A stretch of DNA of 64,000 nucleotides from Pseudomonas sp. sp1636 (GCF_030376615.1 NZ_JARRAB010000010.1:62001-126000), one strand, 5' to 3'; counted from the stretch's first letter, positions 17,377 to 26,173 are shown. Notes: generated by a model not told the origin, from the sequence alone. Translations and numbers: made by a program.

Positions 17377-17430
17377 CTTAGGGTCTGTTGCCGTTTCAGC
17401 GCTTGCGCTGAAACGGCAACAGACCCTAAG
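17377..17430. repeat. 26-bp perfect inverted repeat with 2-base centre
   Basis: The arms 17377-17402 and 17405-17430 are exact reverse complements around TT. The outer end reads CTTAGGGTCTGTTGCC and the inner end TTTCAGCGC. The site lies 29 bp upstream of the phosphotransferase gene on the side of its promoter. No poly-T follows on either strand. It could be a dispersed palindromic element, a MITE-like remnant or a strong hairpin. Confidence 0.85.
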
Positions 17431-17546
17431 TTATTGGTTAATCTAATGCTGCACCCTGGCCGTAACAAGCAATACGCGTCTGCATAGGCGCTCGTGTTGC
17501 CGCACAATCAAGCCGCTTGATTGATGCCCGGCTTAGTCGGCAGACG

Positions 17547-17579
17547 AAAAAAAACCGGAGTACAGGACTCCGGTTTTTT
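17547..17579 (-). terminator. Rho-independent terminator of the SCP2 gene
   Basis: The stem ACCGGAGT/ACTCCGGT with a 5-base loop is flanked by eight A on the left and six T on the right. It lies 24 bp beyond the stop codon of the minus-strand SCP2 gene, and the flanking runs make it work in either direction. Confidence 0.85.
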
Positions 17580-17602
17580 CTGCGACTGTGCGCTCGTGAA
17601 GC

Positions 17603-17914
17603 TTAGACCGGGAACAGTTCGCTCAGCTTCATGGCCAGCATCATGTCGCCTTCGGCGCGCAGTTTGCCGCCCATAAAGGCCTGCATGCCATCGGTCTCGC
17701 CGCTGGTGATGCCTTTGAGGGTTTCGGTGTCCATGATCAGGGTCACGTTGGCGTTGGCGTTTTCGCCTTTCTCAACGGTGCAGGTACCGTCCTTGATGAT
17801 CAGGGCGTAGTTTTCGCCGTCTTCGATGTTGAATTGGAACACCAGATCCAGGCCCGCAGCGGCGCCGGCGTTGAATTTGGACTGCATAGTATTGACGATG
17901 TCTGCAACGCTCAT
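17603..17914 (-). CDS. SCP-2 sterol-transfer family lipid-binding protein
   Basis: A 103-residue single-domain SCP2 protein, the usual size for the stand-alone form. The segment FQFNIEDGENYALIIKDG and the C-terminal TSGETDGMQAFMGGKLRAEG are typical. These proteins bind fatty acyl-CoA or other lipids and are thought to present them to beta-oxidation enzymes. The neighbours (SDR, ACAD-type kinase) fit this. It has its own terminator downstream and AGGAAG before the ATG. It is monocistronic or follows the phosphatase gene 59 bp upstream. Confidence 0.9.
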   Translation of the reverse strand: MSVADIVNTMQSKFNAGAAAGLDLVFQFNIEDGENYALIIKDGTCTVEKGENANANVTLIMDTETLKGITSGETDGMQAFMGGKLRAEGDMMLAMKLSELFPV

Positions 17915-17973
17915 GATGTCTTCCTTTATTTTCAGAGTTTTCTTGCGCCCTTATGGGTGCAGTAGGCCGGAGC

Positions 17974-18684
17974 TCAGCGGTAGGTGATGAGCTCCGGCTC
18001 CTTCATCAGCTGTAAATGCACATGGCTGTTGAAGGAGGCCAGGGTCACTTGGCTGCCGCGAAATTTCAGGCAGCTCAGCGAGGTGTTGACGATTTGCCAG
18101 TTCAACTCGAAGGCTTTGTCGGCTGGCACGCCGGTGATCAACTGCAGCAGTGCAGCGATGGTGCCACCGGAGGTGAAGACGGCGATGTTGTGTTTGTGAT
18201 CGGCCTGTTGCAACAGGCGGGTCAGGCCACCCTGCACCTGTTCGACGAATGCCGGCCAGCTTTGCAGACCGGGTTGATCGTATTCGCCGGAAATCCAGCG
18301 GCCAATCAGCAGGGCGAACAGGCGTTGGAACTCGGCACGATGCTGCGCGCCATTGCGCAACACGTGCAGGGCTTCGGGTTCTTGCTCAAGCAGGTCGGGG
18401 AGCAGGCTGCGGATCACGGCGTCGGCGTCGAACTCGTTGAAGGCGGCGTCCACCTGCAGATCGGGCAGTGCTTGAGCGCTGCCGCTCAGTTGCTGCAACA
18501 CGGCACTGGCGGTGTGCTGTTGCCGGCGTAGGGCGCCGCTCAGGCTGTGATCGATGCGAATACCGAGTTCGACCAGGTGCGCACCCAGCACTTCGGCCTG
18601 ACGAATACCGATGGGCGAGAGCACATCGTAGTCATCGGCGCCGAATGAGGCTTGGCCATGTCTGATCAGGTAAATGCTGCCCAC
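17974..18684 (-). CDS. Histidine phosphatase superfamily (phosphoglycerate-mutase-like) protein
   Basis: A protein of about 236 residues with the catalytic motif LIRHGQASFG at its N-terminus, followed by the second conserved Arg near SGALRRQQHTA and a C-terminal active-site region VFTSGGTIAALLQ. The in-line His of TSGG replaces the more usual H(GG), so the last catalytic position is atypical. The start is placed at GTG 18684, giving MGSIYLIRHG; GTG 18693 is an alternative. The substrate is unknown; it is not necessarily a glycolytic mutase. It matches PA1831 by order. Confidence 0.82.
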   Translation of the reverse strand: MGSIYLIRHGQASFGADDYDVLSPIGIRQAEVLGAHLVELGIRIDHSLSGALRRQQHTASAVLQQLSGSAQALPDLQVDAAFNEFDADAVIRSLLPDLLEQEPEALHVLRNGAQHRAEFQRLFALLIGRWISGEYDQPGLQSWPAFVEQVQGGLTRLLQQADHKHNIAVFTSGGTIAALLQLITGVPADKAFELNWQIVNTSLSCLKFRGSQVTLASFNSHVHLQLMKEPELITYR

Positions 18685-18895
18685 GTTCGCCACTGTCCCG
18701 GTTCGGTGAAAGTTTCGCGAGGGTATGAGGATCATGCAGGCCTGTCAACGAAAAAACATACGCTTGTTTGAATTGATGGTTGCTACTCATGACGCCGCAC
18801 CAGGCAACTGGCCGCCAGCCGGTGGCGTCGGTATGCTTGGTTGAAACGAGCGCTGATCGACACTGGGCGCTGGAATGAACGATGAGGGGAAAAGC

Positions 18896-19915
18896 GTGGA
18901 GTTTTTCGCGGAATACGCGGCCTTTCTGGCCAAAACGGTAACGCTGGTTGTGGCTGTTCTGCTGATTCTGGTTGCCGCCGTTGCGGCGCGCAGTAAAGGC
19001 CGGCGGGTGACCGGGCAGTTGCAGGTGGACAAGCTCAACGACTTCTACAAGCAGCTGCGCCAGCGCCTCGAACATGCGGTGCTGGACAAGGATCAGCTCA
19101 AGGCGGCGCACAAGGAAGAGACCAAGGCGGCCAAGCTGGCGAAGAAAGCCGGGGTGCACAAGCCGCGGGTATTCGTGCTGGACTTCGACGGCGATATCAA
19201 GGCATCGGCCACTGACAGCTTGCGCCATGAAATATCCGCCTTGCTGAGCCTGGCCACCCCTCGGGATGAAGTGGTGCTGCGCCTGGAAAGCGGCGGCGGC
19301 ATGGTGCACAGCTACGGCCTGGCGGCCTCGCAGCTGGCGCGTATTCGTCAGGCGGGCATCCCGCTGACCGTATGCATCGATAAGGTCGCGGCCAGCGGCG
19401 GCTACATGATGGCCTGCATCGGCGAGAAGATCATTTCCGCGCCCTTTGCCATGCTCGGCTCCATCGGCGTGGTGGCGCAGTTACCCAACGTGCATCGTCT
19501 GCTTAAAAAGCACGACATCGACTTCGAGGTGCTGACCGCTGGCGAGTACAAGCGCACCCTGACCGTCTTTGGCGAAAACACCGAGAAGGGCCGGGAGAAG
19601 TTCCAGGAGGATCTGGAAACCATCCATGAGCTGTTCAAGAACTTCGTCGGCCGTTATCGGCCACAACTGGACATCGACGACATCGCCACCGGCGAGGTCT
19701 GGCTGGGTCTTGCCGCGTTGGAAAAACAACTGGTCGATGAGCTCAAGACCAGCGACGAATACCTCGCCGAACGGGCCAAGGAGGCGGAGCTGTTCCACCT
19801 GCACTACGCCGCGAAGAAAACCCTGCAGGAGCGCGTCGGCCTGGCGGCCAGCGTAGCCCTGGATCGGTTTACCTTGAATTGGTTAAGCCGCCTCAATCAA
19901 CAGCGTTTCTGGTAA
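18896..19915 (+). CDS. sohB: SohB, S49-family inner-membrane peptidase
   Basis: A 339-residue membrane-anchored serine protease. One N-terminal helix (about 8-32) is followed by a basic segment and the S49 domain. The nucleophile is the serine of DKVAASGGYMMA, and the general-base lysine lies in AGEYKRTLTVFGEN. The start is GTG 18896 (MEFFAEYAAFLAK), which matches the N-terminus of E. coli SohB and has GAGGGG eight bases upstream. The ATG at 18875 is less likely. It probably degrades signal peptides or membrane proteins. A 25-bp gap precedes the quinone oxidoreductase gene. Confidence 0.9.
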   Translation: MEFFAEYAAFLAKTVTLVVAVLLILVAAVAARSKGRRVTGQLQVDKLNDFYKQLRQRLEHAVLDKDQLKAAHKEETKAAKLAKKAGVHKPRVFVLDFDGDIKASATDSLRHEISALLSLATPRDEVVLRLESGGGMVHSYGLAASQLARIRQAGIPLTVCIDKVAASGGYMMACIGEKIISAPFAMLGSIGVVAQLPNVHRLLKKHDIDFEVLTAGEYKRTLTVFGENTEKGREKFQEDLETIHELFKNFVGRYRPQLDIDDIATGEVWLGLAALEKQLVDELKTSDEYLAERAKEAELFHLHYAAKKTLQERVGLAASVALDRFTLNWLSRLNQQRFW

Positions 19916-19940
19916 TCCACTTTTACCCTGGGGGATGAAG

Positions 19941-20933
19941 ATGACCACGTTCACAGCACTGCAGGCCCGTGAAAGTGCAACGGGTGAATTCGAGCAAGCG
20001 ATTGTCCAGCGCGACATCAGCGAACTGCCGGCAGGCGATCTGTTGATTCGGGTCAGATATTCGTCGTTGAACTATAAGGATGCCCTGTCCGCCAGCGGCA
20101 ACCGGGGTGTCACCAAGCAGTTCCCGCATACGCCAGGTATCGATGCGGCGGGTGTGGTGGAGCATTCCGATGTCGCCGAATTCAGCGTCGGCGATGAAGT
20201 GATAGTGACCGGCTACGACCTGGGCATGAATACCGCTGGCGGCTTTGCTCAGTACATCCGTGTTCCGGCCGCCTGGGCGCTGAAGCGGCCACAAGGCTTG
20301 TCGCTGCGTCAGGCCATGGTGTTGGGAACGGCGGGGCTGACCGCCGCACTCTGCGTCGACAAACTGGAACAGGCCGGCGTGCTCCCGGACGCCGGGCCGG
20401 TTCTGGTGACGGGCGCGACCGGTGGCGTGGGAAGTGTTGCCGTGGCGTTGCTGAACCAGCTCGGCTACAGCGTGGCGGCGTCTAGCGGCAAGGCCGAGCA
20501 GGGTGAATTCCTCAAGGAACTGGGCGCTCGGCAGGTAATCCCGCGTAGCGACCTGCAGCTGGGGGCGGAGCGTCCGCTACTCAAGGAGCAGTGGGCTGGC
20601 GCGGTGGATACCGTCGGCGGCGAGATTCTGTTCAATGTGGTCAAGGCGTTGCGCTACGGTGGCAGCGCCGCTTGCTGCGGGCTGACTGCCGGGGTGGCGT
20701 TCACCGGTAGCGTGCTGCCGTTTATCCTGCGCGGGGTCAATCTGCTGGGGGTCGACTCGGTCGAGCTGCCGCTGGTGGTGAAGGCCTCCATGTGGGACAA
20801 GCTCTCGCTGCAATGGAAGCTCGACGACCTCGAACGCCTGGTCAGCGAAATCAGTCTGCAGCAGTTGCCCGAGGCCATCGGCCAGATACTCGCCGGCAAG
20901 CTGGTCGGCCGGGTAGTGGTGCGGGTGGACTGA
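19941..20933 (+). CDS. MDR-family oxidoreductase, YhdH/AcuI type (acrylyl-CoA reductase-like)
   Basis: A zinc-independent medium-chain dehydrogenase of about 330 residues. YhdH/AcuI features are VRYSSLNYKDALSASGNRG, the NADPH motif TGATGGVGSVAVALL and CGLTAGVAFTGSVLPFILRG. AcuI reduces acryloyl-CoA to propionyl-CoA with NADPH. The start is ATG 19941, six bases after GGGGG; the ATG at 19935 abuts that site. It is in the same direction as sohB, and a strong terminator follows at 21025. Confidence 0.85.
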   Translation: MTTFTALQARESATGEFEQAIVQRDISELPAGDLLIRVRYSSLNYKDALSASGNRGVTKQFPHTPGIDAAGVVEHSDVAEFSVGDEVIVTGYDLGMNTAGGFAQYIRVPAAWALKRPQGLSLRQAMVLGTAGLTAALCVDKLEQAGVLPDAGPVLVTGATGGVGSVAVALLNQLGYSVAASSGKAEQGEFLKELGARQVIPRSDLQLGAERPLLKEQWAGAVDTVGGEILFNVVKALRYGGSAACCGLTAGVAFTGSVLPFILRGVNLLGVDSVELPLVVKASMWDKLSLQWKLDDLERLVSEISLQQLPEAIGQILAGKLVGRVVVRVD

Positions 20934-21024
20934 GCAGCTCCGCCTGGCGGGTCTTTTTCAGGCTAGGTCTACAGGAGCCCGCTTCGGCCTGCCGGCCCAA
21001 TCCTTATTCGGGGGGCGCTCCATG

Positions 21025-21053
21025 AAAAAAGCCCTGCGTTGCAGGGCTTTTTT
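21025..21053. terminator. Bidirectional rho-independent terminator
   Basis: GCCCTGC (21031-21037) pairs with GCAGGGC (21041-21047) around GTT, with six A before and six T after. It lies between the convergent oxidoreductase and DUF934 genes. Confidence 0.9.
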
Positions 21054-21067
21054 GCTCAAGGCATCGA

Positions 21068-21565
21068 TCAGGCGCGGCGGCGAAACAGCGGTTGTGGCTG
21101 GTCGCTGCAAGCCTGATAAACCTCCGAGAACTCCTCGAAGGCTTTCAGCGCGTCCTGCGGATCCTTGTCTTCGCGCAGGGCGAAGGCATCGAAACCACAG
21201 CGCTTGAGCGCGAACAGCTGGTCACGCAACACATCGCCGATGGCGCGTACTTCGCCTTGGTAGCCATAGCGGGTGCGCAGCAAATAAGCGGTGGAGTAGT
21301 GGCGCCCGTCGGTGAATGCCGGAAAGTTGAGGGCGATCACCTGGAAGTTATCCAGCTGGTCGGCGATTTCTTCAATCTCCTCACCGGCTTCAAGCCAAAC
21401 GCCCAGGCCGCCGTCGCGGGCCTTGAGTGCGCGCGGGTGCTCGACCCAGAGCGCTAGGGGTACGATCAGATCATCACAGTTGCTCAGGCCGTCGAGGGGC
21501 GTGTCCTTGGGCAGCAGGTGCCAGGCTTCGTCGACCACCTGGCCATTCTTAATGATTCGCTGCAT
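21068..21565 (-). CDS. DUF934 protein associated with sulfite reductase
   Basis: A 165-residue protein of the DUF934 family (C-terminal region FPAFTDGRHYSTAYLLRTRYG and FALKRCGFDAFALRE). It is nearly always encoded directly after cysI in pseudomonads and is thought to help assimilatory sulfite reduction, perhaps as an electron-transfer or assembly partner; no activity is established. The start at 21565 (MQRIIKNGQ) lies 17 bases inside the end of cysI, so translation is likely coupled. The longer frame to 21628 is the cysI overlap. Confidence 0.88.
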   Translation of the reverse strand: MQRIIKNGQVVDEAWHLLPKDTPLDGLSNCDDLIVPLALWVEHPRALKARDGGLGVWLEAGEEIEEIADQLDNFQVIALNFPAFTDGRHYSTAYLLRTRYGYQGEVRAIGDVLRDQLFALKRCGFDAFALREDKDPQDALKAFEEFSEVYQACSDQPQPLFRRRA

Positions 21566-23207
21566 ATACGCGCTCCTTGAACGGGGCGACACCGATACGG
21601 CGGAAGGTGTCGAGGAAACTTTCTTCATCGGTGCGCTGCTCGACGTAGACCTTGATGATCTTGTCGATCACATCCGGCATGTCTTCCTGGGCAAAGGACG
21701 GACCGAGAATCTGCGCCAGGCTGGCCTCACGGCCTGAGCTGCCGCCGATGGATACCTGGTAGAACTCCTGGCCCTTCTTGTCCACACCGAGGATGCCGAT
21801 ATGGCCGACGTGGTGATGGCCGCAGGCGTTCATGCAACCGGAGATGTTCAGTTCGATGTCGCCGATGTCGAACAGGTAATCCAGATCATCGAAACGGCGC
21901 TGGATGGCTTCGGCCACCGGGATCGATTTGGCGTTGGCCAGCGAGCAGAAGTCGCCACCCGGGCAGCAGATGATGTCGGTCAGCAGGCCCACGTTCGGGG
22001 TGGCAAAGCCGTGTTCGCGCAGCTCGCCCCAGAGCCTGAACAGCTGGGCCTGCTCGACGTCGGCGAGGATGATGTTCTGGTTGTGGCTGTTACGCGATTC
22101 GCCAAAGCTGTAGCGGTCAGCCAGGTCGGCGATTGCATCGAGCTGCTTGTCGGTCACATCGCCAGGCGATACGCCTGTGGGTTTGAGCGACAAGGTAACG
22201 GCGATATAGCCGGCTTTTTTATGGGCAAAGGTATTGCGCTCACGCCAGCGGGCAAAGCCTGGATGCTCGGCATCCAATGCAGCCAGGGCGGCATCTTGAT
22301 CGACCAGGGTTTTGTAAGCAGGGTCAACAAAATGCGCTGAAACGCGGGCCACTTCGGCTTCGGTAAGCGTGGTGGGGCCGTCTTTGATCTGTGCCCATTC
22401 GGCATTCACGCGCTCGGCAAACACTTCTGGGGTCAGTGCTTTAACCAGGATTTTGATGCGTGCTTTAAATTTGTTATCGCGACGGCCGTAGCGGTTGTAC
22501 ACCCGCAAAATGGCATCGAGGTAGCTGAGCAGGTGCTGCCAGGGCAGGAATTCGTTGATAAAGCTGCCAACCACCGGCGTGCGCCCCAAACCGCCGCCCA
22601 CGGCGACGCGAAAACCCAGCTCGCCGGCTTCATTGCGCACGGCTTCCAAACCGATATCGTGCACTTCGATGGCGACACGGTCAGTCACGGCGCCGTTGAT
22701 CGCAATCTTGAACTTGCGTGGCAGGTGAGTGAACTCGGGGTGGAAGGTCGACCACTGGCGGATGATTTCGCACCAGGGGCGCGGGTCGATGATCTCGTCC
22801 TTGGCCACCCCGGCAAACTGGTCGGTGGTGGTGTTGCGCACACAGTTACCGCTGGTTTGGATCGAGTGCATCTGCACCGTGGCCAGCTCGGCGAGAATAT
22901 CGGGCACGTTTTCCAGATCTGGCCAGTTGAACTGCACGTTCGTCCGGGTGCTGATATGGGCATAGCCCTTGTCGTAGTCACGGGCGATCTTGGCAATCAT
23001 CCGCACCTGCTTGGAGGACATCAGGCCGTAGGGTACGGCGATGCGCAGCATCGGCGCAAAGCGCTGAATGTACAGGCCATTTTGCAAGCGCAGTGGGCGG
23101 AACTCTTCGCCACTCAGCTCGCCAGCTAGGAAACGGCGGGTCTGATCACGGAACTGCCGGACGCGGTTCTCGATGATTTGTTGATCGTACTGGTCGTATA
23201 CGTACAT
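21549..23207 (-). CDS. cysI: Assimilatory sulfite reductase hemoprotein
   Basis: A 552-residue siroheme/4Fe-4S enzyme that reduces sulfite to sulfide in cysteine synthesis. The duplicated nitrite/sulfite-reductase domains are visible. The cluster cysteines lie in CCPGGDFCSLANAKS and in NISGCMNACGHHHVGHIG. The length and sequence fit the ferredoxin-dependent or CysI type of pseudomonads rather than a CysJ-partnered E. coli type. The start was placed at 23207 (MYVYDQYDQ) where family homology begins, after ACAGGA. A middle stretch at about 22200-22700 has visibly less G/C at third positions than the rest. DUF934 overlaps its 3' end. Confidence 0.93.
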   Translation of the reverse strand: MYVYDQYDQQIIENRVRQFRDQTRRFLAGELSGEEFRPLRLQNGLYIQRFAPMLRIAVPYGLMSSKQVRMIAKIARDYDKGYAHISTRTNVQFNWPDLENVPDILAELATVQMHSIQTSGNCVRNTTTDQFAGVAKDEIIDPRPWCEIIRQWSTFHPEFTHLPRKFKIAINGAVTDRVAIEVHDIGLEAVRNEAGELGFRVAVGGGLGRTPVVGSFINEFLPWQHLLSYLDAILRVYNRYGRRDNKFKARIKILVKALTPEVFAERVNAEWAQIKDGPTTLTEAEVARVSAHFVDPAYKTLVDQDAALAALDAEHPGFARWRERNTFAHKKAGYIAVTLSLKPTGVSPGDVTDKQLDAIADLADRYSFGESRNSHNQNIILADVEQAQLFRLWGELREHGFATPNVGLLTDIICCPGGDFCSLANAKSIPVAEAIQRRFDDLDYLFDIGDIELNISGCMNACGHHHVGHIGILGVDKKGQEFYQVSIGGSSGREASLAQILGPSFAQEDMPDVIDKIIKVYVEQRTDEESFLDTFRRIGVAPFKERVYAANH

Positions 23208-23316
23208 GAAGGGTCCTGTTTTCAGGCTGCTTACAGCAATTCTGCGCGCACGGCCGCGCACCCCTAGCGGAGCTGAAGGAAGATACCAGCTCAGAGTTAT
23301 GCGCAAAAGTGAAGTT

Positions 23317-23346
23317 TTAGCATATGGTTAAAGCTTTTAGTGCTAA
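23317..23346. promoter_or_regulatory. TTAGCA-N18-TGCTAA dyad upstream of cysI
   Basis: Six-base arms TTAGCA (23317-23322) and TGCTAA (23341-23346) flank an AT-rich core in the divergent region between cysI and the small membrane gene. A CysB-type site would be expected here, but this match is only positional. Confidence 0.25.
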
Positions 23347-23443
23347 GGAGGGGCGGGAACATAACCTCCGCACTTGAGCTGGTGCGCGCCCTAGTCTTCA
23401 CTGCATAAGCGAACCACTGATAAACACAATAAAAGGGGAACCC

Positions 23444-23557
23444 ATGACCGACCAGACCGAGCTCGCAAGCCGAGACAGCATTGCCGACGCCAGGGCGATC
23501 TTAGTCCTGATCCTGATCGCTGTAGCCACCGCGGTATTCTGGGTTAGCCAGCAGTAA
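23444..23557 (+). CDS. Small single-span membrane protein, 37 residues
   Basis: A short frame begins MTDQTELASRDSIADARAIL and ends in a hydrophobic segment of about 16 residues (LVLILIAVATAVFWV) closed by SQQ. A good ribosome site (AAAAGGGGAA) stands four bases before the ATG. A strong hairpin follows nine bases after the stop. Together these features make a real gene likely despite its size. It is divergent from cysI across 236 bp. The polar, charged N-terminus and one helix suggest an inner-membrane peptide with the C-terminus outside. The function is unknown. Confidence 0.7.
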   Translation: MTDQTELASRDSIADARAILVLILIAVATAVFWVSQQ

Positions 23558-23565
23558 CTCAGGCT

Positions 23566-23609
23566 GCACAACAAGCCGACGCCAGCCTATGGCTGTCGGC
23601 TTGTTGTGC
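23566..23609. terminator. 15-bp perfect hairpin after the small membrane gene
   Basis: GCACAACAAGCCGAC (23566-23580) and its exact complement (23595-23609) form a long stem, with an inner AGCC/GGCT extension (23584-23594). There is only a weak T content after it. It fits the transcript end of the 37-residue protein. Confidence 0.65.
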
Positions 23610-23772
23610 GTTTGCAGGTAGAGGTCGGCCAAGAGTCACCGCCTGCGCACGCTTTGGGGGAGGGCGTAGCCTGCTCTGGTGCGGGTATTTTCCGGTGTCG
23701 TGTCTCTTAACCTGAGAGTCTGGCGGCGCCGCCCGCGATCTGCGCATGCAAGGTTATGACGGGTTGGCTAGT

Positions 23773-23997
23773 TCAAACGCCGGCTAAATGCACTACCAGT
23801 TTGACCAGGGTATAGAGCAGCAGCACGAACGACAGGGTGAACAGCACGCCGAGGATGATGAAATGGCTGGGTTTGCCCCGATTGAAATCACGCTTGCGCT
23901 TCTTGCCGCTCTGTACGCCAATGGCCGCCGCCAGAACGCTCTGGAGCATTTCCCATAAGCTCAGCGGCTTGTCGTCGGGATCATTCGGCTTGTTCAT
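23773..23997 (-). CDS. DUF2970 small membrane protein
   Basis: A 74-residue protein of the DUF2970 family. The conserved block LWEMLQSVLAAAIGVQSGKK and RDFNRGKPSHFIILG is followed by one strong transmembrane helix (about 47-68). GGGGGA precedes the ATG. Function unknown; members are common in gamma- and beta-proteobacteria as small inner-membrane proteins. It lies 54 bp after the MATE gene in the same direction and may be its last cistron. Confidence 0.85.
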   Translation of the reverse strand: MNKPNDPDDKPLSLWEMLQSVLAAAIGVQSGKKRKRDFNRGKPSHFIILGVLFTLSFVLLLYTLVKLVVHLAGV

Positions 23998-24051
23998 GCG
24001 TCCCCCTGAATTGCGTCTTGTCAGGTCTGTCGAAGATCCATCGAGAGTCGC

Positions 24052-25377
24052 TTACAACTGTATATGAACCCAGTCGCGGCGTTGCCACATCAAGGCGAAA
24101 ATCACTGAGGCGAGACCACGCTGGAGAATTTGCAGGCTCCAGATCGCCAGCAAACCATAGCCCAATATGGGCCCAAGCAGATAAGCCAGCGGCAGAAAGA
24201 ACAACCACTGGTTGCCCAGACTGACCAGCATCACCGTTCGGCTGGCGCCAGCGCCCAGCAGCGCCTGGGTGAGCACCAGGGCGGTGGCGTCCAGCACCAT
24301 GCCCATGCCGGTCAAGCGCAACGGCCAGCTGCCCAGTTCGATCAACGCCGGATCGCTGACGAACAGCCGCAAGATCAGTTCCGGGTACAGCCAGAAAGGT
24401 GCGCCCAGCAGCATCAAGCCGACTGCCGCGACCTTGACCACGTCCCAGCCCCAGCGATGGGCTGCGACGAAGTCCTTCTCGCCCAGGCTGTGGCTGACCA
24501 GAGTGGTGGCCGCCATGCCCAGGCCGATGGCCGGCAGGATCAGCAGCAGCGCCAAGTTGATCAGCACGTGGGCCACGGCCAGCTCGGCGGTGCCGACCTG
24601 GCCGATGATCCAGAACAGTGCGGTAATGCCGGTGGCGAAGAAGAATTGCTGAGTCGAGTTGGGCATCGACAGGCGCAGCATGCTGCGCAGGTCAATGAAG
24701 CTGGGGCGGCGGCTGAGGAAGCCCTGGCGACGAGCGCTGTGCCAGGTTTGCACGGCATAGAACAGTGAGCCCAGGTACAGGGCCAGGGTGGTGCCCAGTC
24801 CAGAGCCGGGGGCGCCCATCCGCGGTAACCCGAAGAGGCCGTGGATCAGTGAGTAGCTGATCAGCACATTGGCCAGGTGCATGAGCATCAGGGTGCGCAT
24901 ATACACGCCTGAGCGGTGGCTGCCATTCCAGTAGCCGCGGAAGGAGAAGTTCAGGCCCACGGCGAAAATCGCCAGCACGCGCCACTCGAAGTACGCCGTG
25001 CCAATGCCCAGCACCTCGGGATCGCCCGACAGCAGGCGAATGATCGGCTGCGCGTACAGCCAGCAGAACGCCGTCAGCGGCAGGGCGAGGCATAGAGCGA
25101 TCAGCATGCTGGCATTCAGTGGTGTTGCCAGCTCATCCATACGGCCCTCGCCACGACGGCGCGCAACCAGGGCTTGCACGCCAGCGCCGAGCCCCATGAC
25201 CAGGGCAATAGCCATGAAATTGGCATAGCTGCCGATGCCGACTCCGGCCAGCGCCTTTTCACCCAGGTGGCCGACCATGGCCGCATCCACCAGGTTGAGC
25301 AGGCTCTGGCTGAGCATGCCGCCGATAATCGGTAGGCCGAGGGTGAGGATGTGCTGGAGGCGTTGACGCTCGATCAT
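24052..25377 (-). CDS. MATE family multidrug/toxin exporter
   Basis: A 441-residue inner-membrane antiporter with about twelve helices in two homologous halves. The N-terminal motif GLPIIGGMLSQSLLNLVDAA and MVGHLGEKALAGVGIG are typical of NorM/DinF-like MATE proteins, which export cationic compounds against Na+ or H+. The start is at 25377 (MIERQRLQHIL); the frame extends to 25449 without family features. It lies between the OsmC gene and DUF2970, all on the minus strand. Substrate unknown. Confidence 0.88.
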   Translation of the reverse strand: MIERQRLQHILTLGLPIIGGMLSQSLLNLVDAAMVGHLGEKALAGVGIGSYANFMAIALVMGLGAGVQALVARRRGEGRMDELATPLNASMLIALCLALPLTAFCWLYAQPIIRLLSGDPEVLGIGTAYFEWRVLAIFAVGLNFSFRGYWNGSHRSGVYMRTLMLMHLANVLISYSLIHGLFGLPRMGAPGSGLGTTLALYLGSLFYAVQTWHSARRQGFLSRRPSFIDLRSMLRLSMPNSTQQFFFATGITALFWIIGQVGTAELAVAHVLINLALLLILPAIGLGMAATTLVSHSLGEKDFVAAHRWGWDVVKVAAVGLMLLGAPFWLYPELILRLFVSDPALIELGSWPLRLTGMGMVLDATALVLTQALLGAGASRTVMLVSLGNQWLFFLPLAYLLGPILGYGLLAIWSLQILQRGLASVIFALMWQRRDWVHIQL

Positions 25378-25501
25378 GCAGGGGCTGCTCTGGGCAATTA
25401 AAGCCGGCATCTGTCGCCATTGCCGGAGGGGGCTGCATCTTACGACCAAGAGACCGGGGCATGCCAGGCAGTGTCATGCGCAACGACAGAGCGGCCCGCT
25501 G

Positions 25502-25969
25502 CTAGACCAGGATCGGCTCGCAGCGTACTTCGCTCTTCACCGAATTGGCGATGAAACACTCCTCATGGGCAAGCTGGTGCAGCGCATGCAGTTGCTCGGT
25601 ACTCGGTTGTCGCGCGCTGGCAAAACTCACCCGCGGTCGCAGCAGCACCTCCGTCATGGCCATGCGCCCTTCGGCATTTCTGGCCATGCTCCCCTGCGCC
25701 TGATCTGCATAGCGATCAACCTCAAAGCCCTGCTTGGCGGCCAGGGCCAAGAACCACAGCATATGGCAGCTCGATAGCGAGGCGACGAAGGCCTCCTCCG
25801 GATCGACCCCGCCAGCGTCCGACCAAGGCAGCGGCACCACATGGGGCGAGGAGGAGGCGGGCACCTCCAGTCCGCCGTCGAAACGCCAGCGGTGGGCGCG
25901 GCTGTAACGGTTATCGAGAAAGCTGTGTTCGCCGCGTTGCCAGAGGATTTCAGCGCTGTACCGGGTCAT
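25502..25969 (-). CDS. OsmC/Ohr family peroxiredoxin-like protein
   Basis: A 155-residue OsmC-fold protein. The two cysteines expected in the family are present, in SLSSCHMLWFLALAA and in AHEECFIANSVKSEV. OsmC and Ohr reduce organic hydroperoxides with these thiols. The N-terminus (TRYSAEILWQRGEHSFLDNR) matches the YhfA/OsmC-like subgroup rather than Ohr itself. GGGAGC precedes the ATG. No OhrR-type regulator is adjacent. Confidence 0.87.
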   Translation of the reverse strand: MTRYSAEILWQRGEHSFLDNRYSRAHRWRFDGGLEVPASSSPHVVPLPWSDAGGVDPEEAFVASLSSCHMLWFLALAAKQGFEVDRYADQAQGSMARNAEGRMAMTEVLLRPRVSFASARQPSTEQLHALHQLAHEECFIANSVKSEVRCEPILV

Positions 25970-26173
25970 TGCATGCTCCCATCGAAAATTGGCGGCTTAG
26001 CCTAAGTGGTGGCGGCAAACAGTCTATGCTTTTTGCGGCGTCCGCTGGTCAAACGGAGCATGACCGGCAGCGTACTTTGAGTGGGTGCTCAGGAGCGCGC
26101 TTTGAGCCTGCTTACAAGTGCAGAGCGCGCTATATTCTTAGCTGGATGGCGACTACATGCAGGAGGCGTACGC

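Noticed and set aside
21022..21207. Short frame starting ATGAAAAAAGCCCTGCG
   Set aside because: The start lies inside a bidirectional terminator hairpin and the rest overlaps the DUF934 gene.
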